This document shows positions 50,120-60,083 of a stretch of 64,000 nucleotides of DNA, piece after piece. The notes beneath the pieces are model-generated. The model was not told where the DNA came from. It worked only from the letters and a program-made list of their open reading frames with translations, and did no database searches. The position numbers were made by a program, and so were the translations under genes. The stretch is from Rheinheimera nanhaiensis E407-8 (lineage in GTDB: Bacteria > Pseudomonadota > Gammaproteobacteria > Enterobacterales > Alteromonadaceae): the NCBI RefSeq assembly GCF_000296695.1, contig NZ_BAFK01000004.1, forward strand, positions 1 through 64,000. Direction: 5' to 3'. Every line of letters starts with the position of its first letter. Positions within the stretch are counted from its first letter, which is position 1.

Positions 50120-50140
50120 TACCACTTTATAGGTACCCCT
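50120..50140. promoter_or_regulatory. NarL-type sites upstream of narK
   Basis: TACCACTTTATAGGTA (50120-50135) has the 7-2-7 layout; its right heptamer reads TACCTAT on the other strand, an exact TACYYMT match, and the left differs at one position. TACCCCT (50134-50140), a second exact match, overlaps it. The group is about 110 bases before the narK ATG. Confidence 0.5.
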
Positions 50141-50248
50141 AACTATCCCCGCGCTGTTGCCGGCTAACTCCGAAGATACATTGTGACAACGCACTGTGCC
50201 CTGCATAGTTTGGCTAGCTTAAATTGCTGTTCCTAACAGGAGTGAACT

Positions 50249-51865
50249 ATGTCAGATCTTAAACAATGGCAACCAGAAGACGACAACTTCTGGCAAAGCA
50301 CCGGCAAAGCCATTGCCAACCGCAACTTGTGGATCTCAATTCCCAGCTTGCTGTGCGGCTTTGGTGTCTGGATGCTATGGAGTATTGTTACGGTACAAAT
50401 GCTTAATGTCGGCTACCCGTTTAGCACCGCCGAGTTGTTTACCCTTACCGCCATTGCCGGCTTAACCGGCGCTACTTTACGTATACCATCGAGCTTTTTT
50501 GTCCGGCTGTGTGGCGGCCGTTATACGCTGTTTCTCACCACCAGCTTATTAATGATACCGGCGGTGGGCACCGGCCTGGCACTGCAAAGTATCGACACCC
50601 CGCTGTGGGTATTTCAGCTGATGGCGCTGTTATCCGGTATTGGCGGCGGTAACTTTGCCTCGTCGATGTCGAATATCAGTTTTTTCTTCCCGAAAAAGCA
50701 GCAGGGCTTGGCGCTGGGGTTAAATGCCGGCCTGGGCAACTTTGGCGTTACCACAGTACAAATACTGGTACCGATTTTTATGTCATACGGTGTCTTTACG
50801 CTGCTTGGCGGTGGTGAGCCTATGGTGCTGGCCAAAGCCAGCGGTACTGTTACCGGCACTATTGCGGCCGGTACTGACACCTGGATCCAAAACGCCGGTT
50901 TTGCCTGGTTAATTACCTTAGTGCCGCTGGCATTTTTGCTCTGGTTTGGCACCAATAATATTCACACCGAAGAAGTCACGCCTAAACTGCCCTCTGCCAT
51001 TAAAGCTTTTAGCATAATTCTGGCGATGTTAGGCATAGGTTTTATTACTTCTATCGCTGGCTTATGGCTGATTTTACCTGAATCGGCCAACGGTTCTGGT
51101 TTTGGTATTCCAAAAGAGATAGTGCTGATAGCGGTATTATTTGCCACAGTGTTTTTATTAAAACTGCTGCCCGGCGCTATTCGCACCAGTCTGGATAGGC
51201 AGTACAAAATTTTTAATAACAAACACACCTGGGTGATGAGCGTATTGTATGTGATGACGTTCGGCTCCTTTATCGGTTTTTCTGCCGCCTTTCCGCTGTC
51301 AATTCAGGTTATTTTTGGTTACAGCCATATTATGGTGGACGGTGTAATGACGCACAGCACGCCAAATCCAAATGGCCCAAGTGCTCTAACTTACGCCTGG
51401 ATAGCACCTTTCGTTGGTGCCCTAATTCGCCCGGTCGGCGGCTGGATTGCTGATAAACTCGGCGGCGCTTTCGTTACCCAACTGTGCTCAGTGGTGATGG
51501 TGTTGTGTGCCTTAGGCGCGGCCTACTACATGCAATTGGCCTATCAAAGTGCGACGCCAGAGCAGTACTTTGTGCCATTTTTCCTGATCTTTTTAGGCTT
51601 ATTTGCTGCCAGTGGCATTGGTAATGGCTCTACCTTCCGCACCATTGCCGTGGTATTCCCGAAGGAACAAGCCGGCCCTGTGCTGGGCTGGACGTCTGCC
51701 GTCGCCGCTTATGGTGCCTTTTACATTCCCCAGGTACTGGGTGAACAAATAAAAGCTGCCACACCGGAATACGCGATGGTTGGTTTTGCTATCTTCTATG
51801 GCCTGTGCCTGTTGATAAACTGGTTCTTTTACCTGCGTAAAAACGGCGAGTTTTATAATCCGTAA
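50249..51865 (+). CDS. narK: nitrate/nitrite transporter NarK
   Basis: A 538-residue major facilitator protein with about twelve membrane segments. GIGGGNFASSMSNISFFFPK (about 130-149) and GLALGLNAGLGNFGVTTVQ are the nitrate signatures, each rich in Gly and Asn. The length and the second signature fit NarK2-type nitrate/nitrite antiporters. ACAGGAG precedes the ATG. It supplies nitrate to cytoplasmic NarG and exports nitrite. A hairpin separates it from the convergent narX. Confidence 0.93.
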   Translation: MSDLKQWQPEDDNFWQSTGKAIANRNLWISIPSLLCGFGVWMLWSIVTVQMLNVGYPFSTAELFTLTAIAGLTGATLRIPSSFFVRLCGGRYTLFLTTSLLMIPAVGTGLALQSIDTPLWVFQLMALLSGIGGGNFASSMSNISFFFPKKQQGLALGLNAGLGNFGVTTVQILVPIFMSYGVFTLLGGGEPMVLAKASGTVTGTIAAGTDTWIQNAGFAWLITLVPLAFLLWFGTNNIHTEEVTPKLPSAIKAFSIILAMLGIGFITSIAGLWLILPESANGSGFGIPKEIVLIAVLFATVFLLKLLPGAIRTSLDRQYKIFNNKHTWVMSVLYVMTFGSFIGFSAAFPLSIQVIFGYSHIMVDGVMTHSTPNPNGPSALTYAWIAPFVGALIRPVGGWIADKLGGAFVTQLCSVVMVLCALGAAYYMQLAYQSATPEQYFVPFFLIFLGLFAASGIGNGSTFRTIAVVFPKEQAGPVLGWTSAVAAYGAFYIPQVLGEQIKAATPEYAMVGFAIFYGLCLLINWFFYLRKNGEFYNP

Positions 51866-51886
51866 TTACTTGCGGCGTAAATTTCT

Positions 51887-51906
51887 GGGGCGTAAATATA
51901 CGCCCC
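51887..51906. terminator. hairpin between convergent narK and narX
   Basis: GGGGCGTA pairs with TACGCCCC around AATA. It lies between two convergent stops. No clear T-run follows, so intrinsic termination is only moderately supported. Confidence 0.5.
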
Positions 51907-51924
51907 TACTACAACGGCGTGTCA

Positions 51925-53709
51925 TCACGCCATTTGCTGCTGTAACAAATACTCCGGCGCAAAGCTAAAATACACCCCGGTGCCGCCCTCCTGACGCGCT
52001 TTAATTTGTATGCTACCGCCCAAGTGTTTACTGCGCTCCTGCATTATGGCCAGACCATAATGGTTGAGTTTTTCCGCCGCTTGCGGTATGCCTACGCCGT
52101 TATCTTCTACCGCCAGGCTGATGCCTTCACTGCTATGTTGCAGGCTGATTTTCAGCTCGCTGCCCTGACTGTGGTGCACCGCATTCTGGCTGGCTTCGCG
52201 GATAATTTGCAGCAGGTGGATTTCTTCGTGTGGTGCCAAAGGCACATTGGTCAGCTGATAATCCAGTTGGATCTGCAAGTCAGACTGCTCTGTCAGTTGT
52301 TTTACCGTAGTTTGCAGCGCACTGAGTAAGCCAGCTCCGTCGACTTTTAACCTGAAGGTAGTCAGGAGTTCACGTAGCTGACGATAGGCCGCATCCAGGC
52401 CTTGTTTTAGCTCGGCCGATACATCGGCAATAGTGGCTTTATCGTCTTTCTGGGTGGCTTTATTTAGCCGGGTTACCTGAATTTTTAAATAGGATAACGC
52501 CTGGGCTAAGGAATCGTGCAGCTCACGGGCGATGACCGTGCGCTCCTGCATCAGTGCCAGCCGGCGTACCTGCTGCTCTTCTGATTTTAAGCTCAGTGCC
52601 AGCGCCAGTTGATCGGCGACCGAAGCCAGCAATTGTTGCTGCCAGCGCGCCAGTTGTTGGCCTTCTGGCAGCCGTGCCACCAGTACGCCGTACTTTTTGC
52701 GCTCGCGCTGCAGCAAGTAGTTATACTGCTGTGTGCTGCAGCCAATATTCTCGCTTTGGCTTAAACAGTCGCCACAATTTTGCTCGACACAAGGGGCAAT
52801 ACCTGAGCCCCCCGGCACCAGCTGCATATAGGGTTTATCACCCTCTTCGGTAAACAGACATAGTTCCAGCTCATCAAGCTTCACCACCGGCTTAAGTTCA
52901 GTGATGATCTGGTTAAAATCGACATACTCCGGCACATGTTCGCTAATGCGCTGTGCCGTGTTATACAAAAAGCGTAAGGTGGTATTGCTATGCTGCAGTG
53001 CTTCGGTTTGCTGCTCTACCCGCTGCTCTAAGTTGCCGTACATATAGGCAATAGAGTCATTCATTTTATTAAAGCTGTGCGCCAGGGTGCCCAGCTCGTC
53101 GTTATTCTCGACACTGAGGCGATGGGTAAAATCACCCATCGCGACCCGCTTTGCGCCTTGTGTCAGTGCTTCCAGCGGCTGTTGCACCATCACTTTTAAC
53201 CAGTAGATCACTATCGCCGACAGCAATACCGTCGCCAACAGCGCCACCAGTTGCAGGGTGCGAAAACTGCGTACCTTTTGCTCGGCATCCTGCTGAATAT
53301 AAGACACCAGTTGCTCCAGCAACTGAATTTGCTCTGCCAGCGCCTGCTCTATCTGCGCTGGCTGGCCAGACAACTGTGCCAGCTGCGGTTCCAGCTGCTG
53401 CCAGTGCTGCTTTGCGGCTTCGAACTGTGCCACGATACGCACATTGTGCATAAAACGGGTAAATACCGGATGCTGCCAGCTCTGGTTAAACTGCACTTTG
53501 GCCTGCTGCAACTTTTGTTCGTCCTGCTGCTGCGTTAACCAGGCCATACGGTAGCTTTGCATCCTTAAGGATCCGGCGACATTCACCGCATGGGCGTCAC
53601 TGTCAGTTTTATCCGATAACCAATACGACGCCAGCATAGTGCCGACAGCCAGCGTAACAATACAGGCCAGGGCGATATTAATTCTTGTCACAATAGAAAA
53701 CTGTCGCAT
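51925..53709 (-). CDS. narX: nitrate/nitrite sensor histidine kinase NarX
   Basis: A 594-residue membrane kinase. Two transmembrane segments (about 10-32 and 155-175) bracket a periplasmic helical sensor containing HAVNVAGSLRMQSYRMA, the nitrate P-box. A HAMP domain (about 175-225), a central module with clustered cysteines (CVEQNCGDCLSQ and GCSTQ), and a HisKA_3 region with RELHDSLAQALSYLKIQ (His398) follow, then an ATPase domain with DNGVGIP. It phosphorylates NarL. The ATG at 53709 has GGAG six bases upstream. It shares its promoter region with narG, transcribed in the other direction. Confidence 0.94.
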   Translation of the reverse strand: MRQFSIVTRINIALACIVTLAVGTMLASYWLSDKTDSDAHAVNVAGSLRMQSYRMAWLTQQQDEQKLQQAKVQFNQSWQHPVFTRFMHNVRIVAQFEAAKQHWQQLEPQLAQLSGQPAQIEQALAEQIQLLEQLVSYIQQDAEQKVRSFRTLQLVALLATVLLSAIVIYWLKVMVQQPLEALTQGAKRVAMGDFTHRLSVENNDELGTLAHSFNKMNDSIAYMYGNLEQRVEQQTEALQHSNTTLRFLYNTAQRISEHVPEYVDFNQIITELKPVVKLDELELCLFTEEGDKPYMQLVPGGSGIAPCVEQNCGDCLSQSENIGCSTQQYNYLLQRERKKYGVLVARLPEGQQLARWQQQLLASVADQLALALSLKSEEQQVRRLALMQERTVIARELHDSLAQALSYLKIQVTRLNKATQKDDKATIADVSAELKQGLDAAYRQLRELLTTFRLKVDGAGLLSALQTTVKQLTEQSDLQIQLDYQLTNVPLAPHEEIHLLQIIREASQNAVHHSQGSELKISLQHSSEGISLAVEDNGVGIPQAAEKLNHYGLAIMQERSKHLGGSIQIKARQEGGTGVYFSFAPEYLLQQQMA

Positions 53710-53792
53710 AACCACTCCGCTAATTTACTGCTTAAGCATAACCGCTAAACCTCAGCCCTGCAGCACTAACGAAAACAGCGCGGCACAATTGA

Positions 53793-53907
53793 GCTACCCC
53801 CATTTTTCCAGCGGGGTAGCCACACTAACCAGGCTTTGCCTACCAGGGGTAGAAGGTGGCCTATTGTCGGCGATCGCGCGCCTACCCACACTACCACTTT
53901 GTGGGTA
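53793..53907. promoter_or_regulatory. cluster of inverted NarL-type repeats before narG
   Basis: GCTACCCC-N12-GGGGTAGC (53793-53820), CTACC-AGG-GGTAG (53840-53852, whose minus strand gives TACCCCT) and TACCCACA-N9-TGTGGGTA (53883-53907) occur in 115 bases. They are centred about 187, 148 and 99 bases before the predicted narG start site. Multiple heptamers in this position are expected for NarL activation of narG. Confidence 0.6.
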
Positions 53908-53945
53908 TTTTCGTTTTTTATCAGCTATTTAGCGCTCTGGCTAGC

Positions 53946-53986
53946 ATGATCTAAATCAAGCATCATCCGCCTGTTGTTTCTATAGT
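53946..53986 (+). promoter_or_regulatory. FNR-dependent (class II) promoter of narG
   Basis: ATGATCTAAATCAA (53946-53959) matches the FNR consensus with one mismatch. A -10 TATAGT lies at 53981-53986. With a start near 53993-53994 the FNR site is centred at about -41, the canonical class II position. Confidence 0.75.
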
Positions 53987-54042
53987 GTGCATACCAGAAA
54001 AGCAATATGTCTGTTCATGCAGGACAAGACCAGGAGTAAACC

Positions 54043-57000
54043 ATGAGTCACCTACTCGACAAACTGCGGTTTTTTAAAACCCGCAAAGCCCCGTTCGCCG
54101 ACGGCCACGGTGTTACCACTAACGAGGACAGAACCTGGGAGCAAGGTTACCGCCAGCGCTGGCAGCACGATAAAATTGTGCGCTCTACCCATGGCGTAAA
54201 CTGCACCGGCTCGTGCAGCTGGAAAATTTATGTTAAAGACGGTCTGGTAACCTGGGAAACCCAGCAAACCGACTACCCACGTACCCGGCCAGATTTACCG
54301 AACCATGAACCGCGCGGCTGCCCGCGTGGCGCCAGCTATTCCTGGTATATCTACAGCGCCAACCGCTTAAAGTACCCCAAGGTACGCCAGCAACTGATGA
54401 AACTGTGGCGCGAAGCTAAAGCCGCGCATAAAGATCCGGTAAAAGCCTGGGAGTCTATTGTCACTAACCCGGAAAAAGCCAAAAGCTATAAAGAGCGCCG
54501 TGGCTTGGGCGGTTTTGTCCGCGCCAGCTGGGATGAAGTGAACGAGCTGATTGCCGCCTCTAACGTGTACACCACTAAAACCTATGGCCCGGACCGGGTA
54601 ACCGGCTTCTCGCCTATTCCGGCGATGTCGATGGTGTCTTACGCCGCCGGTGCGCGCTATTTGTCGTTAATTGGCGGTAACTGTTTAAGCTTCTACGACT
54701 GGTACTGCGACTTACCGCCGGCGTCACCGCAGGTATGGGGTGAGCAAACCGACGTGCCGGAATCAGCCGACTGGTATAACTCAAATTACATTATTGTTTG
54801 GGGCTCTAACGTGCCGCAAACCCGTACGCCCGATGCACACTTCTTAACCGAAGTACGTTATAAAGGCACCAAAACCTGCGTTATTACTTCAGATTATTCA
54901 GAAGCGTCTAAATTTGGTGATACCTGGTTAGCCCCGCGTCAGGGTACTGATGCCGCGCTGGCGATGGCATTTGGCCATGTCATTTTAAAAGAATTCCATG
55001 TGGATAACCCAAGTGCGTATTTTACCGACTATGTAAAACGCACCACTGATATGCCGATGCTGGTGATGCTGGAGCAAGGTGACAAGCATCTGACGCAGGG
55101 CCGCTTTTTACGCGCCGCCGACTTGGTGAACAACCTGGGCGAAGACAATAACCCGGACTGGAAAACCATTGCCATTAATAAAGATGGCCGCTTAACCAGC
55201 CCGAATGGTGCCATTGGTTATCGCTGGGGCCAGGCCGGTAAATGGAACCTGGAGCAAAAAGATAAAGACGGCGACATCGACTTACAGTTATCGCTAAAAG
55301 ATAACCGCGACGAGCTGGTCGAGGTAGCCTTCCCGTATTTTGGCGGCGCACCGCACGAGTACAAATACTTCCAGCACACCGCGCATGACGAAGTGCAACT
55401 TCGTAAAATCCCGGCTAAAAGAGTCGAGCTGGCCGATGGCAGCACCGCCTTGGTAGCCACCGTATTTGACCTAATGCTGGCGCACTATGGCGTGGATAAT
55501 GGCATTGGTGATGACAGCCGGGCTAAATCTTATCTGGATAACGTGCCTTATACCCCGGGTTGGCAGCAGAGCATTACCGGCGTTAACCCGGACGATGTGA
55601 TTAGGGTAGCACGCGAATTTGCCCGTAACGCTGATAAAACCCGTGGCCGTTCAATGGTTATCGTCGGTGCGGCGTTAAACCACTGGTACCACATGGACAT
55701 GAACTACCGCGGTTTAATTAACATGCTGATGATGTGTGGCTGTATCGGCCAAAGCGGCGGCGGCTGGGCACACTATGTCGGCCAGGAAAAACTGCGGCCA
55801 CAAACCGGCTGGACGCCACTGGCGTTTGCGCTGGACTGGCAGCGGCCACCGCGTCATATGAACGGTACCTCGTTCTTCTATAACCATTCCAGCCAGTGGC
55901 GTTATGAAAAGCTGGATATGACCGAAGTGGTATCCCCACTGGCGAACAAAGAAAAGTGGAGCGGCAGCATTATCGACTTTAACAGCCGTGCCGAGCGCAT
56001 GGGCTGGTTACCGTCAGCGCCGCAACTGGGCGTTAACCCGCTGGGCCTGGCGGCGAAAGCCAAAGCTGCCGGGGTTGAGCTAAAAGACTATGTGGTACAG
56101 CAGCTAAAAGATCGCGACATTAAGTTTGCCTGCGAGCAGCCCGACAGCCCGCAAAACTTCCCGCGCAATATGTTTATCTGGCGCTCTAACCTGCTGGGTT
56201 CCAGCGGTAAAGGCCACGAATACATGCTGAAGCACTTTTTAGGCACCAAACATGGCTTGCTGGGCAAAGACTTAGGCGAGTTCGGTGGTAAAAAGCCGCA
56301 GGATATCGAGTGGACTGACAACGGCGCTGAAGGCAAGGTCGACTTATGGGTGACGCTGGATTTCCGTATGTCCACCACCTGTCTGTACTCCGACATCGTG
56401 CTGCCTACCGCCACCTGGTATGAAAAAGACGATATGAATACCTCGGATATGCATCCGTTTATTCACCCGTTAACGGCCGCCATTGACCCGGTGTGGGAAG
56501 CGCGCAGCGACTGGGAAATCTTTAAAGGCATTGCCAAAGCATTCTCTAAAGCCGCCGTTGGCCACTTAGGCGTTGAAACCGATGTGGTCACCACGCCAAT
56601 GCACCACGACACACCGGGAGAATTAGCCCAGCCTTATGGCGTGAAAGCCTGGTGGAAAGGCGAATGTGATGCGATACCGGGCGTGACCATGCCGCACATT
56701 AATATTGTCGAGCGTGACTACCCTAATACCTATGCCCGCTTTACCTCAATTGGCCCCTTATTGGAGAAAATCGGTAACGGTGGCAAAGGCATCAGCTGGG
56801 ATACCAAAGAGGAAGTGAAATTCCTCAAACAGCTAAACCGGGTACACACCGACGAAGGTGCTAACAAAGGTATGGCGAAAATTGACAGCGCCATCGACGC
56901 CTGCGAGATGATTTTATCCTTAGCGCCAGAAACCAATGGCCATGTCGCGGTTAAAGCCTGGGAAGCGCTGGGCAAAATTACCGGCCGTGACCACACCCAT

Positions 57001-57759
57001 TTAGCGCTGCCCAAAGAAGAGGAGAAAATCCGCTTTAACGATATCGTCGCCCAGCCGCGTAAGATCATCAGCTCGCCAACCTGGTCAGGCCTGGAAGATG
57101 AGCATGTATCCTACAACGCCGGTTACACCAACGTACACGAGCTGATCCCATGGCGCACCATTACCGGCCGCCAGCAGTTTTATCAGGATCACGAGTGGAT
57201 GCGCGATTTTGGTGAGCAGCTGTGTAGCTACAAACCGCCAATTAACTTAAAAACCGTGCAGCCGGTGCTGAACAAAAAACCGAACGGCAACAAAGAAGTG
57301 GTACTGAACTGGATCACGCCGCACCAGAAATGGGGTATCCACAGTACTTACTCCGACAACCTGTTAATGCTAACGCTGTCGCGCGGCGGCCCTATCGTCT
57401 GGTTAAGTGAAACCGACGCTGCCGCAGCCGGTATTGAAGATAACGACTGGATTGAAATCTTCAACGTTAACGGCGCCATCGCCGCCCGTGCTGTGGTATC
57501 GCAGCGGGTGCCGGAAGGTATGAGCATGATGTACCACGCTCAGGAGCGCATTGTAAACGTACCGGGCAGCGAGCTTACCGGCACCCGTGGTGGTATTCAT
57601 AACTCGGTTACCCGCGCCGTAATGAAGCCGACCCACATGATTGGTGGCTATGCGCAGCAGGCCTACGGCTTTAACTATTACGGCACTGTCGGCTGTAACC
57701 GCGATGAGTTTGTTGTGGTGCGTAAGATGAGCAAAGTCGACTGGCTGGATACTAAATAA
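54043..57759 (+). CDS. narG: respiratory nitrate reductase alpha subunit
   Basis: A 1238-residue molybdoenzyme on the cytoplasmic face of the membrane. Near the N terminus, THGVNCTGSCSWKIYV holds the His and Cys residues of the FS0 cluster, and YPRTRPDLPNHEPRGCPRG follows as in NarG. The Mo-ligand Asp is in a segment with WGSNVPQTRTPDAHF. Length matches E. coli NarG (1247). There is no functional Tat signal, consistent with a cytoplasmic location. AGGAG precedes the ATG. It is first in narGHJI and needs the bis-MGD made by the moa/mob/moe genes of this window. Confidence 0.98.
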   Translation: MSHLLDKLRFFKTRKAPFADGHGVTTNEDRTWEQGYRQRWQHDKIVRSTHGVNCTGSCSWKIYVKDGLVTWETQQTDYPRTRPDLPNHEPRGCPRGASYSWYIYSANRLKYPKVRQQLMKLWREAKAAHKDPVKAWESIVTNPEKAKSYKERRGLGGFVRASWDEVNELIAASNVYTTKTYGPDRVTGFSPIPAMSMVSYAAGARYLSLIGGNCLSFYDWYCDLPPASPQVWGEQTDVPESADWYNSNYIIVWGSNVPQTRTPDAHFLTEVRYKGTKTCVITSDYSEASKFGDTWLAPRQGTDAALAMAFGHVILKEFHVDNPSAYFTDYVKRTTDMPMLVMLEQGDKHLTQGRFLRAADLVNNLGEDNNPDWKTIAINKDGRLTSPNGAIGYRWGQAGKWNLEQKDKDGDIDLQLSLKDNRDELVEVAFPYFGGAPHEYKYFQHTAHDEVQLRKIPAKRVELADGSTALVATVFDLMLAHYGVDNGIGDDSRAKSYLDNVPYTPGWQQSITGVNPDDVIRVAREFARNADKTRGRSMVIVGAALNHWYHMDMNYRGLINMLMMCGCIGQSGGGWAHYVGQEKLRPQTGWTPLAFALDWQRPPRHMNGTSFFYNHSSQWRYEKLDMTEVVSPLANKEKWSGSIIDFNSRAERMGWLPSAPQLGVNPLGLAAKAKAAGVELKDYVVQQLKDRDIKFACEQPDSPQNFPRNMFIWRSNLLGSSGKGHEYMLKHFLGTKHGLLGKDLGEFGGKKPQDIEWTDNGAEGKVDLWVTLDFRMSTTCLYSDIVLPTATWYEKDDMNTSDMHPFIHPLTAAIDPVWEARSDWEIFKGIAKAFSKAAVGHLGVETDVVTTPMHHDTPGELAQPYGVKAWWKGECDAIPGVTMPHINIVERDYPNTYARFTSIGPLLEKIGNGGKGISWDTKEEVKFLKQLNRVHTDEGANKGMAKIDSAIDACEMILSLAPETNGHVAVKAWEALGKITGRDHTHLALPKEEEKIRFNDIVAQPRKIISSPTWSGLEDEHVSYNAGYTNVHELIPWRTITGRQQFYQDHEWMRDFGEQLCSYKPPINLKTVQPVLNKKPNGNKEVVLNWITPHQKWGIHSTYSDNLLMLTLSRGGPIVWLSETDAAAAGIEDNDWIEIFNVNGAIAARAVVSQRVPEGMSMMYHAQERIVNVPGSELTGTRGGIHNSVTRAVMKPTHMIGGYAQQAYGFNYYGTVGCNRDEFVVVRKMSKVDWLDTK

Positions 57760-57775
57760 GGTTGGAGTAAGTAAC

Positions 57776-59311
57776 ATGAAAGTAAGAGCCCAAATTGGCA
57801 TGGTGCTGAATTTAGACAAGTGCATAGGTTGCCACACTTGCTCCATCACTTGTAAAAATGTCTGGACCTCGCGCGAAGGCGTCGAGTACGCCTGGTTTAA
57901 CAACGTAGAAACCAAGCCCGGTATTGGTTTTCCAAAAGAGTGGGAAAACCAGCAAAAATGGAACGGCGGCTGGGTACGCAACAAAAGCGGCAAGCTGGAG
58001 CTGAAAATCGGTGGTAAGCGCCGCATTCTGGCGAATATTTTCGCCAACCCGGACTTGCCGGAAATTGACGACTACTATGAGCCATTCGATTTTGATTACC
58101 AGCATTTACACAATGTTGGCGACACCAAACACCAGCCGGTGGCACGGCCGCGTTCGCTTATTAGCGGCCAGCGCATGGAGAAAATCGAATGGGGCCCGAA
58201 CTGGGAAGAAATTCTCGGTACCGAATTTGCCAAACGCAAAGTCGACCAGAACTTTAACGAAGTGGTACAAAAGGACATCTACGGTCAGTTTGAAAAGACT
58301 TTTATGATGTACCTGCCACGTTTATGTGAGCACTGCTTAAACCCGGCCTGCGTGGCAGCCTGCCCCAGCGGTGCCATTTATAAGCGCGAGGAAGATGGCA
58401 TAGTGCTGATTGATCAGGACAAATGCCGCGGCTGGCGCATGTGTGTATCGGCCTGCCCGTACAAAAAAATCTATTACAACTGGAAAACCGGTAAATCAGA
58501 AAAATGTACCTTCTGCTTCCCGCGCATTGAAGCCGGCCAGCCGACAGTCTGTTCAGAAACCTGTGTTGGCCGTATCCGCTACTTAGGCGTACTGCTATAC
58601 GATGCCGATAAAATTGAAGTCGCGGCCAATACACCGAACGAGAAAGACCTGTATCAGGCGCAGCTGGATATCTTCCTTGATCCGAACGATCCGGTGGTTA
58701 TTGCCGCGGCCCGCGCCGAAGGTATCAGCGACAACTGGATTAAAGCGGCCCAGCGCTCACCGGTGTATATGATGGCGATGGAGTGGAAAGTGGCGCTGCC
58801 ACTGCACCCTGAGTACCGCACCCTGCCGATGGTATGGTACGTACCACCACTGTCACCTATTCAAAGCGCGGTGCAGGCCGGCCATGTTGGCATGAACGGC
58901 GAAATTCCGGATCTGAAATCGCTGCGCATTCCGCTGCGTTATCTGGCCAATATGCTCACCGCCGGTGATGAAGCGCCGGTAGTACGCGCACTGGAGCGGA
59001 TGATTGCCATGCGCGCCTTTAAACGCGCGCAGCAGGTAGACGGTGTCGAAGATGCCGAGGTGTTAAAGCAAGTGGGCTTAACACCGGTGCAGGTAGAAGA
59101 AATGTACCGCTATATGGCGCTGGCGAACTATGAAGACCGCTTTGTAATTCCAACCAGCCACCGTGCCTATGCCGAAAATGCCTACGACTTAAAATCAAGC
59201 TGTGGTTTTAGTTTTGGCAATGGCTGTGGCGATGGCAATAACGGCGTAAACCTGTTTGGCACTAAAGCCAAAGGCGTACGTCAGGTTATCCCGGTTGAGA
59301 TTAAGGACTAA
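57776..59311 (+). CDS. narH: respiratory nitrate reductase beta subunit
   Basis: A 511-residue iron-sulfur protein. Four cysteine groups are visible: CIGCHTCSITCKNVW, CEHCLNPACVAACPSGAIY, CRGWRMCVSACPYKK (Trp in place of one Cys, giving the [3Fe-4S] cluster) and CTFCFPRIEAG...CSETCVGRIRY. It passes electrons from NarI haem to NarG. It starts 16 bases after narG and ends four bases before narJ. Confidence 0.98.
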   Translation: MKVRAQIGMVLNLDKCIGCHTCSITCKNVWTSREGVEYAWFNNVETKPGIGFPKEWENQQKWNGGWVRNKSGKLELKIGGKRRILANIFANPDLPEIDDYYEPFDFDYQHLHNVGDTKHQPVARPRSLISGQRMEKIEWGPNWEEILGTEFAKRKVDQNFNEVVQKDIYGQFEKTFMMYLPRLCEHCLNPACVAACPSGAIYKREEDGIVLIDQDKCRGWRMCVSACPYKKIYYNWKTGKSEKCTFCFPRIEAGQPTVCSETCVGRIRYLGVLLYDADKIEVAANTPNEKDLYQAQLDIFLDPNDPVVIAAARAEGISDNWIKAAQRSPVYMMAMEWKVALPLHPEYRTLPMVWYVPPLSPIQSAVQAGHVGMNGEIPDLKSLRIPLRYLANMLTAGDEAPVVRALERMIAMRAFKRAQQVDGVEDAEVLKQVGLTPVQVEEMYRYMALANYEDRFVIPTSHRAYAENAYDLKSSCGFSFGNGCGDGNNGVNLFGTKAKGVRQVIPVEIKD

Positions 59312-59315
59312 AGCC

Positions 59316-60071
59316 ATGCAAATCTTACAATTGTTATCTCTGCTGCTGGATTACCCGAAGCAGCCGCTGCTAGACGCTAAGGCTGACTTGCTGACGATAG
59401 TGGCCGATGCTGCTATCGCGGCAGAGCTTAAGCAGCAGTTAAATGCCTTTATTACAGCGCGCTGCAGTGGCGAGCTGATGGACTGGCAATCAGAGTACGA
59501 CGGCCTGTTTGAACGCGGCCGCTCATTATCTTTGCTGATTTTTGAGCATATTCATGGCGAATCGCGTGACCGCGGCCAGGCGATGGTTAACCTGATGGCA
59601 CAATACCGCGAAGCCGGGCTGGATATCGGCGTAAAAGAGCTGCCGGATTATCTGCCGCTTTACCTGGAGTTTTTATCCACCCAAGGCGAGCAAAACGCGC
59701 AAATTGGCTTGGAAGAAATTGCGCCGGTGTTGGCGGTACTGCTGTGCCGCCTGCAGCAGCGCGACTCTGACTACGCCAGTATTTTGGCTACCCTGCTGGC
59801 GCTGTCTGAAGCTGACGTCGATTTAGCCGACATCAAGCAGCAGCTGGCCGGCGAGCAGCGCGACGATACGCCCAAGGCATTGGACAAGGTATGGGAAGAA
59901 GAAATGGTCAGCTTTATCGGTAACGAGCAAGCCAATTCAGCCTGCGGCAGCGGCAATAAACCGGCAGATGGCCAGCGCCGTGATCAGTTTATTCCGCTAA
60001 GCACTGAGCTGCTCGGTAGTGAAGAAGCTGGGCAACAACTTTATAAAGCAGCCGCGGCTAAGCGCGCTTAA
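59316..60071 (+). CDS. narJ: nitrate reductase molybdenum cofactor assembly chaperone
   Basis: A 251-residue acidic helical protein of the NarJ/TorD family, with LFERGRSLSLLIFEHIHGES and PDYLPLYLEFLS (about 113-124). It keeps NarG open for cofactor insertion and is not part of the final enzyme. The ATG at 59316 is used; the longer frame overlaps narH. The C terminus has a Ser/Gly/Asn-rich part as in other NarJ proteins. Confidence 0.95.
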   Translation: MQILQLLSLLLDYPKQPLLDAKADLLTIVADAAIAAELKQQLNAFITARCSGELMDWQSEYDGLFERGRSLSLLIFEHIHGESRDRGQAMVNLMAQYREAGLDIGVKELPDYLPLYLEFLSTQGEQNAQIGLEEIAPVLAVLLCRLQQRDSDYASILATLLALSEADVDLADIKQQLAGEQRDDTPKALDKVWEEEMVSFIGNEQANSACGSGNKPADGQRRDQFIPLSTELLGSEEAGQQLYKAAAAKRA

Positions 60072-60083
60072 AGGAGCATTAAC

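Larger units (their letters stand above)
49929..50248. other. divergent regulatory region narL / narK
   Basis: This stretch holds no gene. It has an FNR-type box at 49992-50005 and NarL-type heptamers at 50120-50140, with an AGGAG ribosome site for narK. It probably controls both narL-moeA and narK. Confidence 0.65.
53710..54042. other. divergent regulatory region narX / narG
   Basis: No gene is seen here. Three inverted TACC/GGTA repeats lie at 53793-53820, 53840-53852 and 53883-53907, followed by an FNR-type box and a -10 element for narG. This resembles the distal NarL/IHF plus proximal FNR control of narG in E. coli. Confidence 0.75.
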